Below, piece by piece: positions 1 to 11,857 of a stretch of DNA of 64,000 nt (within the stretch, counting starts at the first letter, position 1; each line of letters opens with the position of its first letter). This stretch comes from Owenia fusiformis (Eukaryota; Annelida; Polychaeta; Sabellida; Oweniidae), in the NCBI GenBank assembly GCA_903813345.2, contig CAIIXF020000001.1, positions 33,932,866 through 33,996,865 of the forward strand. Reading direction: 5' to 3'. The notes under the pieces are model-generated. The model was not told where the DNA came from. It worked only from the letters and a program-made list of their open reading frames with translations, and did no database searches. A program made the translations under genes and the position numbers.

Positions 1-88
1 GATTTTTGATACAGGGTATATCTGAGGGAAATATACCGGTACCGGTAAATAAGGTATTTACCGAGGGATATACCTTGTATCAAAAATC
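1..88. repeat. 88-bp foldback hairpin at the window edge
   Basis: The first and last 22 bases are inverted complements with one mismatch (arm begins GATTTTTGATACAGGGTATA). The centre carries a second small palindrome, ACCGGTACCGGT. This could be a very short MITE or a foldback remnant. The window starts at its first base, so any longer element to the left is not visible. Confidence 0.6.
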
Positions 89-310
89 GAGCATTTAATA
101 ACTGATTTATCCTATACTTAGTAGATTATGAGAATTAAATATGCATTGAATGTTAGGGTACCCTAATGTAGTAATTCAAACGATAATTTCAATCAAAACA
201 TGAATATTTTATTTAAAGTCCTCAAAGATTTTTGTTTTTTTAAAACTCAACAGCTTTTAACATTTTAAAGTGTATGAAAATAATATTTATCAAATAGAGC
301 CAAAGTGTAT

Positions 311-424
311 CCCGGGAATTCAAAAAAAGCACCGAAAGAAATTCCCGGGGATTGCTGATGAGCGGATGATATATATATATATATCTCCCACTCAACTCAG
401 TGGGAGATATATATATCACCCGCT
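311..424. repeat. Pair of adjacent hairpins
   Basis: An inverted pair CCCGGGAATT / AATTCCCGGG lies at about 312-350. Directly after it is a longer hairpin at 362-424 with arms reading about GCGGATGATATATA...CTCCCACT, a CAACTC loop, and the complementary arm ending in CACCCGC. The arms contain an AT dinucleotide run. No coding potential is visible. It could be a foldback element or a replication-slippage product. Confidence 0.55.
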
Positions 425-2288
425 TACCTTAGATATTAATTATATTTCTGCATGTTATTTACCTTTAACACTACTAAGTATGGGATAAACCCTTGTTTAA
501 TATTTCGATATTCCATTTCCGAGATTGTGTCCAAATCTCGGCAGATCTGTTCGCCCGCCTTTACTATGAATGTAATTATCTATAGCCTAACTGTTTAGGG
601 GTTATATTGTTATTTTTCTGAACTGGAATGAATAAATACTCTAATTTGAGCTTGAACAAATGCTCTATTAGTTAACAAGGTATTGATTGTCAATAAGCAA
701 TAATGACCATTTTAAGTGGGGAATAAAGGATGAGTCTGGGAATGAGTCTTGATATTGACTTAGGAAATATTGAATATTGTAGTGTCTGAAAAACCAACTC
801 AATCACACATATTATTAAACTTCAATGTCTTATTCTTCTTCTGAGAGTACAAAAATATCAATCTGTATCACAATTAATGAAGAATATTGGCATCAAAGAG
901 AATGCATATGACTATGCCACAATTGAAAAAAAAATTCAAGTGCAAATACTAAATGAATAATTTATACAAAAAGTTTGATACATATCCTCCAAAACATTGC
1001 TTTCTTTCTTTGTATTGACATTGAATGGTATTTCTTGATAAGTGAATTGGTGTTTATCTGAGTAATCAAGGGATTATAGTCACTCAAAGTTATGAGCATC
1101 CAGTTTTGACACTTCAATTGTGTTGGTGAAATTATACATATTTCATTCAAATTCATGCTGAGCACAACATTTTGGTTTCAATTTTATAATCTCTGCATGA
1201 CCCTGGTGATGAAGAGTCAGAATCAGTCAAAAAAAACAAACTGGAAAACTGTGCTCATTGTGAAAACTAAAAGTGAAGCTACGTTTTTCTGATATTTCTT
1301 ATATAAAATGGCAGCCATCTTACTTTTTCCACTTCAAATTAAACTGGCGGTAAATTCAAAAGTTTGAAAAAAATTTTATCCTAAAATATATTTAAAAAAT
1401 ATGATTTTTTTTAAAAATTCTTCATGGGCCTTTTAAGTTATTTTTATTTTACATGCCATACATGTTGCAATTGGTGTTTCTTTCTATGATAATGATTATT
1501 TGTTTTCTGTTAGGATACTTATTTTGACTCTCATCAAAACTCATGAAAAAGTAAATATACTTAACAAATATAACTAGGACAGTTATAAAAATCATATTTC
1601 ACATCCATTTAACTGAGGGACCAAAAGGGCATATATCCAGACTCATCCTTTAGAAAAATTGCATGTTTCAGTATTAAGCCATTATATCTATGCAATCTTA
1701 AAAGTACTGTCTCGTTACTTGTTATAGAGATAAAAATTTAATTCAAACTGGCTTGCAAATACTGTTTATGCTAAGTGTTCATTTTTCCTTGAAAGCATGA
1801 GCTCTCATTGGTCCTCATCACTTCCCAAATGTTTCTTTAAATGACTCAGCTCAGTCGTTGTTTCCCTGGGTGCATGTTTAACACATTGCCATTTCTGCTT
1901 GTTTTTGAACATTTTCCTGGAAAAAATCAATCTATTGAAAAGTATGAAATGTAACCTGTATACCCATACCCACTCTGTATATTTTGCAGTGTCATTTTCA
2001 ATCAAAATTGACCTAGCGATCTATTCTTTACAATCTCAGATACAATATGTCTCAAAGGTCTACAATGTGTTCTAAATCAGTAAGTTATCAAGGATTAAAA
2101 GTGAAAAAATCGGGAAAATGTTTAAATTCTTCCAAATATAAATATGGAAGCCATATAAAATACATAGTTGTAAAATTCTTTGGTAAAATTCTCTAGACCT
2201 AAGTATTCCTGAAGTAAAGTATGCACTTTAGATTTTTAGAATATAGAATGACAAGGATCTTGCTAGATTTGATTCTGCCTTAAACTTA
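425..2288. other. AT-rich DNA with no recognised feature
   Basis: I see only short chance reading frames, poly-A/T runs and no motif that I recognise. The short frames have no family resemblance or flanking gene-like signals. Confidence 0.5.
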
Positions 2289-2308
2289 ATATATATATAT
2301 ATATATAC
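2289..2308. repeat. (TA)n microsatellite
   Basis: A run of about nine TA dinucleotides, followed by further AT-rich imperfect repeats. The stretch from here to 3147 otherwise shows nothing I can name. Confidence 0.85.
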
Positions 2309-3147
2309 ATGATATATAAAATACTACTATAATGAATAATATAGATTAACCTGGACTTACAGAAGTCACTTTCCTCACACCTCCCAAAGCTCAGAGGACT
2401 CTTCTGCCTAACTTCAAAAAACGTCAAATGTTCCATTCTGCTTGTACTGCTAGTTTGTCTGAAATATTTTAGAGACTTTTAGTATAAACATTATATATTA
2501 GTTGGTTATGTGAAAATGCACCTGGGGTGTTACCTTTCTTCCACCAGATCTGATCTTTGTCTCAGGAGACTTTTTGGGACTACTCTGAGTAAAACAATCC
2601 CTATGCTCATCTGTTTATAGATCCCTAGTAGCTTTTCATACTATCCTTTTGTATTTCTAGAATCACATAGCCAAAACATTCCTCTGTTGACTCTGATAAT
2701 CTTCATCCAATGATCTAACTAGAGATTTATTTATTAAAATATTCTGTTGGATACTAATTTGAAATGTTGGAACAGTAGGCCATAGGAAAGTAGATACCTG
2801 AGAGTGACTCTTTAACGTTCCTAGAAAAAATATGTTAACGAACGAAAATAATTTTGAGAAGGACTAAAAATATCCCCGTTCTATCACAATGAATGTATAG
2901 CGCAAGTCATTGAAGGACTACCTTAAAAGCACATTATAAGCTTGATTAAGCCTGCATTACTGCATATTATGCTTTGATAAAGGAAAAATGATAGAAACTC
3001 AGCACTAAATCGTAAATTGTTTTCCCTTAAAGTAATGCATATCACATGTTCACAATAGATAAGTCAGCTAATAGTTTGAATTTTTGCCAGGATTATAAAG
3101 GATTTTACGATAACTTGCAATATTCCTGAGTGTTCCAAGAGATAATG

Positions 3148-3365
3148 TTGGCCAGGCCCGTAGCCAGGGGGGTTCGCAGGGTTCGGGCGAACCCCCCCCC
3201 CCCCTGGCCAAAAATTCTTTCAAAATCATGCAGTTTTTCACCATTTTGAGTACTTCTCGAGTGATTTTACCCATATTTGGGCCAAAATTGTCAAATGTGA
3301 ACCCCCCTGGAAATTTTTGAAAAATGAACCCCCCCTTGGCAAATCCTGGCTACGGGCCTGTTGGC
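3148..3365. mobile_element. 208-bp MITE with 16-bp terminal inverted repeats
   Basis: The body at 3153-3360 begins CAGGCCCGTAGCCAGG and ends with the exact inverted complement CCTGGCTACGGGCCTG. It is flanked by the direct repeat TTGGC (3148-3152 and 3361-3365), read as a target-site duplication. The interior holds C/G homopolymer tracts, with GGGTTCG and CGAACCC arranged as further inverted repeats. There is no coding capacity. The superfamily cannot be assigned from the sequence alone. Confidence 0.75.
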
Positions 3366-4250
3366 CTACCTGATTAGCATGGAACACCACTCATCTCAAC
3401 ACAAGGGTCATCTCAGGGTTATCATGGGTGAAAGCTACAACATCCTTGTTCATCTCCTACTCCTGAAAACAGAATAGGTAGATGGAAAAATAGAGGACAA
3501 TACTAGTACTTTAAAAGACTGTTACTTTATTTTATACTTTTATTTCAAATTGTATCCACAATTGTCTGGGTTTATCGGCAGAACAAAGAAATTTTCTTTT
3601 TTAATCACAATAATTGTGTGTAATTGTCAGTAAAATGGGGAATCCCCTTTTAAATCCAACCACCATCTTGGAAAGTGATGGAATATCTCTCGATGAAAAG
3701 GAAAAATGTTCCCGTTCTGCCGATATACCCAGACAATTGTGGATTCAGCTACATGAAAAGAATGCTAAAATACCCAGGAATCTATTGAAGAAGGTATCTT
3801 AAGTTTAAGGGCATAGATTATTCTCCCAAGTTGTAATTGTACAGGCAAAAGATTGCGCTCAATGCAGGACTATAGTCCTGGCACGGGATAAGCTTTAACA
3901 TTACAACGGTCATGACAGGCCATGCTATATAAAAATATAGCATTGTTACGGTTATATCAGGCTATCATGATAAAAGTACCACGGTCATGGCAGGATCCTT
4001 GCGAAACTTAAAAACACTTAATAACATGGTGACGGTTGTGCCAGGCATAAGTCAACAGATAGGGTCTCCATTTGATTGCTTATTTTTTAAATTCAAAGTA
4101 GATCTAGTTCCAAACATTAAATAAAAATATACATCTTTTAGGGGATACATGTATGTATCTAGACAATATTGGAAACTATGGGCTTTCAGATTAAGATTAG
4201 TCTAGGAAATGGTACATACAAAATCCGGCCTGCCATTTACATGTATTAAT
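3366..4250. other. Intergenic stretch with a four-fold ACGGT-CAGG motif cluster
   Basis: Between about 3900 and 4050 the motif ACGGTcATGaCAGGc recurs four times with variation: near 3905, 3947, 3981 and 4030. Spacing is irregular at about 35-50 bp. Nothing else in this stretch is recognisable. The 3.58-kb tandem repeat begins at its right edge. Confidence 0.45.
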
Positions 4251-4440
4251 TTTATGTTTACCCAGAAAGGTGTTCTTTAACTTCTATTATGTGGCTTAAG
4301 GAGTCGCTCCTACTCATTCTATTTTTACAAAAGCTAAATATGCAATCAGAAAGGAACTTCAAGGTTCTTGTGAAAAATACCCAGTTATTGCGGATTGATG
4401 GCCCAGTTCATACGAAGTTAGGTATTTACGCTTAACTGCT

Positions 4441-4566
4441 TAGTTGTGGTGCTCAGCACCACATATTCATAAGATCATGTCTTTACCATCAACTTCGTAT
4501 GTTGTGGCGCTTCGCACCACCTCTTCATATGAACATGGGTATTTACTCTAAACTTCATGTTGTGGT
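4441..4566. repeat. Cluster of GTGGTG/CACCAC hairpins at the head of the tandem unit
   Basis: Three spaced subunits are seen: TGTGGTGCTCAGCACCACA (a perfect palindromic arm pair), TGTGGCGCTTCGCACCAC, and a decayed GTTGTGGTGACTCAACC. They are separated by similar linkers containing ATTTAC, CATCAACTTCGTATG and TTCATA. The cluster is repeated at about 8027-8152 and 11578-11704 in the other copies. Confidence 0.65.
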
Positions 4567-5264
4567 GACTCAACCTTATTCTGAAATCCTCTGACTACCC
4601 AGCTTTACCCATTCTTAGCAAGGGAAAGATCAATACCCGGTGATTTCAGCGGGAAGTGGCGTTTCGTTCAGTGGATGAGCTGCGCGCGCACGCATAAATG
4701 TGATTATCAATATTATTAGGGGAGGGATATTCAAGCTTATTTTCGTCATAGGCACGACCCAGGGCTGTTGTCTTAAGGACATTTCGTTGAAAATTAGCCA
4801 TTCGGCTGATAATTTGTAAGAGTTTGCGATCTTATAATGTATAACTGTTATTCAGACACATATTTTGACACGATTCTGTTGGAATTAAAGATCTAATAGC
4901 AAAGGTTTTGCAAAAATAAATCAATGCAGTGTAAAACAAATGTATGTATAATGAAGAAATAAATATTTAATGAAAAAATAGATATGTGTTTGTAATATTG
5001 GTATTAACTTAAGATTAAAAAGTGTCACTATCTCTTTCATTTTTCAACAAATATAGGCTCACGTTACATATGACGCGGGGCAGTCAATTTTGATCTATCG
5101 TAGACCATATCAGTATCAAACTGCCGATATTTCAACCTCGTCTTGCGAGGCCATTTTTATTTGAAACATCTTGAATTTGGTGTCAAAATAAAGCTGGTCA
5201 CGCCCACTTTCAGAGTTATCAATGAATCATTTACTACGACTACTATATTCATTTAGGAGGCGTG

Positions 5265-5400
5265 TAAAGTTAACCAATCAGAAAGACAATTGCTCCATAT
5301 ATGACAGTTCATTAACATATTCAGTGTTTACTATTGTTTTTCGCGTCATGACAACACGAGTAGTAACCAATCAAAATGCCGTATTTTATCACGTGAGTTC
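5265..5400. promoter_or_regulatory. Promoter-like cluster: two CCAAT boxes and a CACGTG E-box
   Basis: CCAAT pentamers stand at 5274-5278 and 5367-5371, both within AACCAATCA, and CACGTG stands at 5390-5395. The same unit also carries the palindrome GTCACGTGAC at 6171-6180 and the CRE-like TGACGTCA at 6958-6965. All are conserved in copy 2 about 3585 bases further on. A regulatory role is inference: no transcript or reading frame is tied to these sites. Confidence 0.3.
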
Positions 5401-7834
5401 AGAGTGACATGCACGACATGTAAGTTTAGTCTGAGCTGATCGCGATGTTGAACAATTTCTTCTCGGAATTTGTCCAGAGAAATCAGCGATTCTAAATTAA
5501 GGTAGGATCTCCCATTTCTTCCTGTACAAGTTTTAACTTATCTCTATCGAATCCTAAAGTTTTGGATGAAGATATGAAGCATACGTTTAAAAACGAAGCG
5601 ATTAATTTGACGATCTGATTTTGCAATTTGCAATGGCCAATTTACTGCAAGTCTGCGTGTATTTGACAAGAGATTGCGCCAAGTCTTGTATCCGAATGCT
5701 TGTTAAGCCACTCAAAAACAAGATCCATATTTTCTAAATTTGATAACTTTGCAGAGAGCCCGTTTTCATAACCTGTTTTCCGCGTCTAAATTTAAACTGA
5801 GTAGGATTATAGGATCGCTGGGATTCTCAGTCAATGGCAACGGGTCTTCATTCCAGAACGCACATTTTTTTAGTTGATTCTCCGTCATAGTACTTGTCTT
5901 AAGTCCATATCTGCTCTTTTACTGGCATACTTGGACATATTTCCCCTCCTTAAATTGTCCTCCTTAAATAACACCCTCTCGCCGATTTATATAGGCCTAT
6001 AGCCATTTCCCAGAACCCGGGAGTCAGAATCGCTGATGTTTGCCATATTGAACATGTTGAAATATGTTACTTCGGTCCAAAGCCTTCTCTGTAAGCTGGA
6101 GACTCGAGTAAGAAATATGTACTGTAATACTAATATCTGTAATACTAGGCATTGCCTGCTACGCGTAGGGGTCACGTGACTAGCGCGATACAGGAAAAAT
6201 GGGGAATTTCGAAACAACAATTTTTGGGCACTTTTATTGCAAATTTCAGGTATTTATAAGTGTTTGTGGTATAAAATATAATCCACAGACATAAATGAAC
6301 ATCCAAACTACATATTTTATTACGTTTTGGAGCCTTTTTTGCTTTTAAAATGACATCTTTAAGCTTTGAACCGAAAGATATTCACGATTGATATGCACAT
6401 TTTGATTGTGCCATTGCTTTTCCATTGCACAATCCATGTATTGATAGAAGTAACAATAATGCAGATTGTTTTACCTTCAATACATGGCGGATTCACTACA
6501 TATCGGTCTATTAAATACCATTTTGAGCCCTAAATAGTTTTATATTTCCATCACGGCCTGGGTGTGTTTGTCTCTTATATGAGTGTGAATTGGTGGGGCT
6601 GGTAGGGCCACCAATCCCCTGGCCCCGCCCAGCCTTTATTCTACTTCCCACTTATTATAATTTATGCTGTAACATTTAGTGACTTCGCTGGAAAACAATA
6701 GGAATTATTTTTCTTGCCAATCAATCGTGAATCACAATCAATATTTCAGAAAGATCAATCAGGCAATCGTCCAAAATCCAAATCAAGTTATAACATTATA
6801 TGATATTCAGCAAGAAGTCCGGTAGAAATAAAGAATATTTAAACATGAAAGCTGAAAGTTAAAAGCTAATCTGTCAATTTTCTGTCTGCAAAAGAACGTT
6901 TACATTTGACACAATAAAAGACCGAGGCTTTGAAATCTAGGATTCCCCAGGAAAATATGACGTCATACTAATTAGCATAAGGATTTCCCTAGTGGTCTGG
7001 GTCGAGCATCGTCCGAAAACACAATCCGATAAATACATGCTAATTTCTAAGGAGATGGGAAGTGTATGACGTGTTTATCGATTTTGTTTAACGATTTAAT
7101 CAATTATCAAATTGTTTAAGTGGATAAAGTGGTCACACTTGCTTCAATTCATAGTGTAATCGACGGATAGAAACTGCACCGAATTCCCGATATCCTACCC
7201 CGTATTATGTAGGCTATAACCACAGTGACCTGCAGATGGCGCTATCACAAACAAGTACTGCACGAACCGATAAATTCCCGGGTATTGTAACGCCCTTGTT
7301 CTTAGTACCTAGTCTATATGATGAGTAATCATCTCTAAATTCTATCCGTTCCCATCTGAATGCCTATTCTATAAGAGAGCCCAAATCCATCTATATAGTG
7401 AAACGCCAATACTATTTTGTGGAAGGCAATTTACGCCCCCAACACCATATACTTACGTATTAATGTATATACTACTAAGAACACGGTGGTGAAAAATGGG
7501 GGTGGAGGTGGGATAATTTCATGCTGGAAACAGCTAAAACTAGCTAACTTCTTACCTCTAAGAGATTGTTCAAAACCTCTTACTATTCTCCGTAGAGTTT
7601 ATTTTGCTTCGCAAAGAATTTCTCGTGGCTATCTAGGTCAGATCAGCCCGGAAGAGGAAGTCCCGGGATCGTAGGTCATGACACGCCCCTTAAAGTTTTC
7701 CTGGAAAAAATTCTACAACCCAAATCTAACAGGTTTTACGCTACGTCAAGGATTTGTACATTTTCCTGATTAGCTGGTGAGTAGAACGACCCCCTTTCAA
7801 GCCACATAAAATATTCTATTGTGCATAGAATTCA

Positions 7835-10800
7835 TTTATGTTTACCCAGAAAGGTGTTCTTTAACTTCTATTATGTGGCTTAAGGAGTCGCTCCTACTCA
7901 TTCTATTTTTACAAAAGCTAAATATGCAATCAGAAAGGAACTTCAAGGTTCTTGTGAAAAATACCCAGTTATTGCGGATTGATGGCCCAGTTCATACGAA
8001 GTTAGGTATTTACGCTTAACTGCTTAGTTGTGGTGCTCAGCACCACATATTCATAAGATCATGTCTTTACCATCAACTTCGTATGTTGTGGCGCTTCGCA
8101 CCACCTCTTCATATGAACATGGGTATTTACTCTAAACTTCATGTTGTGGTGACTCAACCTAATTCTGAAATCCTCTGACTACCCAGCTTTACCCATTCTT
8201 AGCAAGGGAAAGATCAATACCCGGTGATTTCAGCGGGAAGTGGCGTTTCGTTCAGTGGATGAGCTGCGCGCGCACGCATAAATGTGATTATCAATATTAT
8301 TAGGGGAGGGATATTCAAGCTTATTTTCGTCATAGGCACGACCCAGGGCTGTTGTCTTAAGGACATTTCGTTGAAAATTAGCCATTCGGCTGATAATTTG
8401 TAAGAGTTTGCGATCTTATAATGTATAACTGTTATTCAGACACATATTTTGACACGATTCTGTTGGAATTAAAGATCTAATAGCAAAGGTTTTGCAAAAA
8501 TAAATCAATGCAGTGTAAAACAAATGTATGTATAATGAAGAAATAAATATTTAATGAAAAAAATAGATATGTGTTTGTAATATTGGTATAAACTTAAGAT
8601 TAAAAAGTGTCACTATCTCTTTCATTTTTCAACAAATATAGGCTCACGTGACATATGACGCGGGGCAGTCAATTTTGATCTATCGTAGACCATATCAGTA
8701 TCAAACTGCCGATATTTCAACCTCGTCTTGCGAGGCCATTTTTATTTGAAACATCTTGAATTTGGTGTCAAAATAAAGCTGGTCACGCCCACTTTCAGAG
8801 TTATCAATGAATCATTTACTACGACTACTATATTCATTTAGGAGGCGTGTAAAGTTAACCAATCAGAAAGACAATTGCTCCATATATGACAGTTCATTAA
8901 CATATTCAGTGTTTACTATTGTTTTTCGCGTCATGACAACACGAGTAGTAACCAATCAAAATGCCGTATTTTATCACGTGAGTTCAGAGTGACATGCACG
9001 ACATGTAAGTTTAGTCTGAGCTGATCGCGATGTTGAACAATTTCTTCTCGGAATTTGTCCAGAGAAATCAGCGATTCTAAATTAAGGTAGGATCTCCCAT
9101 TTCTTCCTGTACAAGTTTTAACTTATCTCTATCGAATCCTAAAGTTTTGGATGAAGATATGAAGCATACGTTTAAAAACGAAGCGATTAATTTGACGATC
9201 TGATTTTGCAATTTGAAATGGCCAATTTACTGCAAGTCTGCGTGTATTTGACAAGAGATTGCGCCAAGTCTTGTAACCGAATGCTTGTTAAGCCACTCAA
9301 AAACAAGATCCATATTTTCTAAATTTGATAACTTTGCAGAGAGCCCGTTTTCATAACCTGTTTTCCGCGTCTAAATTCAAACTGAGTAGGATTATAGGAT
9401 CGCTGGGATTCTCAGTCAATGGCAACGGGTCTTCATTCCAGAACGCACATTTTTTTAGTTGATTCTCCGTCATAGTACTTGTCTTAAGTCCATATCTGCT
9501 CTTTTACTGGCATACTTGGACATATTTCCCCTCCTTAAATTGTCCTCCTTAAATAACACCCTCTCGCCGATTTATATAGGCCTATAGCCATTTCACAGAA
9601 CCCGGGAGTCAGAATCGCTGATGTTTGCCATATTGAACATGTTGAAATATGTTACTTCGGTCCAAAGCCTTCTCTGTAAGCTGGAGACTCGAGTAAGAAA
9701 TATGTACTGTAATACTAATATCTGTAATACTAGGCATTGCCTGCTACGCGTAGGGGTCACGTGACTAGCGCGATACAGGAAAAATGGGGAATTTCGAAAC
9801 AACAATTTTTGGGCACTTTTATTGCAAATTTCAGGTATTTATAAGTGTTTGTGGTATAAAATATAATCCACAGACATAAATGAACATCCAAACTACATAT
9901 TTTATTACGTTTTGGAGCCTTTTTTGCTTTTAAAATGACATCTTTAAGCTTTGAACCGAAAGATATTCACGATTGATATGCACATTTTGATTGTGCCATT
10001 GCTTTTCCATTGCACAATCCATGTATTGATAGAAGTAACAATAATGCAGATTGTTTTACCTTCAATACATGGCGGATTCACTACATATCGGTCTATTAAA
10101 TACCATTTTGAGCCCTAAATAGTTTTATATTTCCATCACGGCCTGGGTGTGTTTGTCTCTTATATGCGTGTGAATTGGTGGGGCTGGTAGGGCCACCAAT
10201 CCCCTGGCCCCGCCCAGCCTTTATTCTACTTCCCACTTATTATAATTTATGCTGTAACATTTAGTGACTTCGCTGGAAAACAATAGGAATTATTTTTCTT
10301 GCCAATCAATCGTGAATCACAATCAATATTTCAGAAAGATCAATCAGGCAATCGTCCAAAATCCAAATCAAGTTATAACATTATATGATATTCAGCAAGA
10401 AGTCCGGTAGAAATAAAGAATATTTAAACATGAAAGCTGAAAGTTAAAAGCTAATCTGTCAATTTTCTGTCTGCAAAAGAACGTTTACATTTGACACAAT
10501 AAAAGACCGAGGCTTTGAAATCTAGGATTCCCCAGGAAAATATGACGTCATACTAATTAGCATAAGGATTTCCCTAGTGGTCTGGGTCGAGCATCGTCCG
10601 AAAACACAATCCGATAAATACATGCTAATTTCTAAGGAGATGGGAAGTGTATGACGTGTTTATCGATTTTGTTTAACGATTTAATCAATTATCAAATTGT
10701 TTAAGTGGATAAAGTGGTCACACTTGCTTCAATTCATAGTGTAATCGACGGATAGAAACTGCACCGAATCCCCGATATCCTACCCCGTATTATGTAGGCT

Positions 10801-11419
10801 ATAACCACAGTGACCTGCAGATGGCGCTATCACAAACAAGTACTGCACGAACCGATAAATTCCCGGGTATTGTAACGCCCTTGTTCTTAGTACCTAGTCT
10901 ATATGATGAGTAATCATCTCTAAATTCTATCCGTTCCCATCTGAATGCCTATTCTATAAGAGAGCCCAAATCCATCTATATAGTGAAACGCGAATACTAT
11001 TTTGTGGAAGGCAATTTACGCCCCCAACACCATATACTTACGTATTAATGTATATACTACTAAGAACACGGTGGTGAAAAATGGGGGTGGAGGTGGGATA
11101 ATTTCATGCTGGAAACAGCTAAAACTAGCTAACTTCTTACCTCTAAGAGATTGTTCAAAACCTCTTACTATTCTCCGTAGAGTTTATTTTGCTTCGCAAA
11201 GAATTTCTCGTGGCTATCTAGGTCAGATCAGCCCGGAAGAGGAAGTCCCGGGATCGTAGGTCATGACACGCCCCTTAAAGTTTTCCTGGAAAAAATTCTA
11301 CAACCCAAATCTAACAGGTTTTACGCTACGTCAAGGATTTGTACATTTTCCTGATTAGCTGGTGAGTAGAACGACCCCCTTTCAAGCCACATAAAATATT
11401 CTATTGTGCATAGAATTCA
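7835..11419. repeat. 3.58-kb tandem segmental repeat, copy 2
   Basis: This is nearly identical to 4251-7834 across its length and joined to it head to tail without spacer. A C-to-A change near 9595 introduces a stop that shortens the minus-strand open frame, as expected for unconstrained sequence. The high identity implies recent duplication or ongoing gene conversion, unless the assembler duplicated one copy. Confidence 0.9.
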
Positions 11420-11822
11420 TTTATGTTTACCCAGAAAGGTGTTCTTTAACTTCTATTATGTGGCTTAAGGAGTCGCTCCTACTCATTCTATTTTTACAAA
11501 AGCTAAATATGCAATCAGAAAGGAACTTCAAGGTTCTTGTGAAAAATACCCAGTAGGTATTTACGCTTAACTGCTTAGTTGTGGTGCTCAGCACCACATA
11601 TTCATAAGATCATGTCTTTACCATCAACTTCGTATGTTGTGGCGCTTCGCACCACCTCTTCATATGAACATGGGTATTTACTCTAAACTTCATGTTGTGG
11701 TGACTCAACCTAATTCTGAAATCCTCTGACTACCCAGCTTTACCCATTCTTAGTACCTAGTCTATATGATGAGTCATCATCTCTAAATTCTATCCGTTCC
11801 CATCTGAATGCCTATTCTATAA
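11420..11822. repeat. Collapsed third copy of the tandem unit, left part
   Basis: It follows the unit from its first base but has two internal deletions relative to copies 1 and 2. About 35 bases are missing at 11553-11556. A jump of about 2.7 kb occurs at 11745-11752, where both parental sites share TTCTTAG. It then continues with the unit's distal part until the LINE insertion site. It shares CAACCTAATTC with copy 2 rather than the CAACCTTATTC of copy 1. Confidence 0.85.
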
Positions 11823-11857
11823 CTATATACCCTCATCCCATTTTAACCATTTTACTC

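Larger units (their letters stand above)
4251..7834. repeat. 3.58-kb tandem segmental repeat, copy 1
   Basis: This stretch recurs directly downstream with a period of 3584-3585 bases. By eye I find about ten substitutions and one single-base indel between copies 1 and 2 (for example T/G near 5064, C/A near 5996, C/G near 7411). The ends of the unit carry AAGCCACATAAAATA and TATTATGTGGCTT, which are partly complementary. The longest open frames are under 90 codons and differ in length between copies, so they are unlikely to be coding. I looked for snRNA, 5S rRNA and histone sequences and recognised none. Confidence 0.9.

Noticed and set aside
7417-7674. 85-codon frame identical in both tandem copies
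   Set aside because: The identity is explained by the recent duplication. There is no family resemblance, and the minus-strand partner frame is broken in one copy.
4251-7834. Possible tandem snRNA, 5S or histone gene cluster because of unit size and CCAAT boxes
   Set aside because: I recognised no conserved U-snRNA, 5S or histone sequence on either strand by eye.
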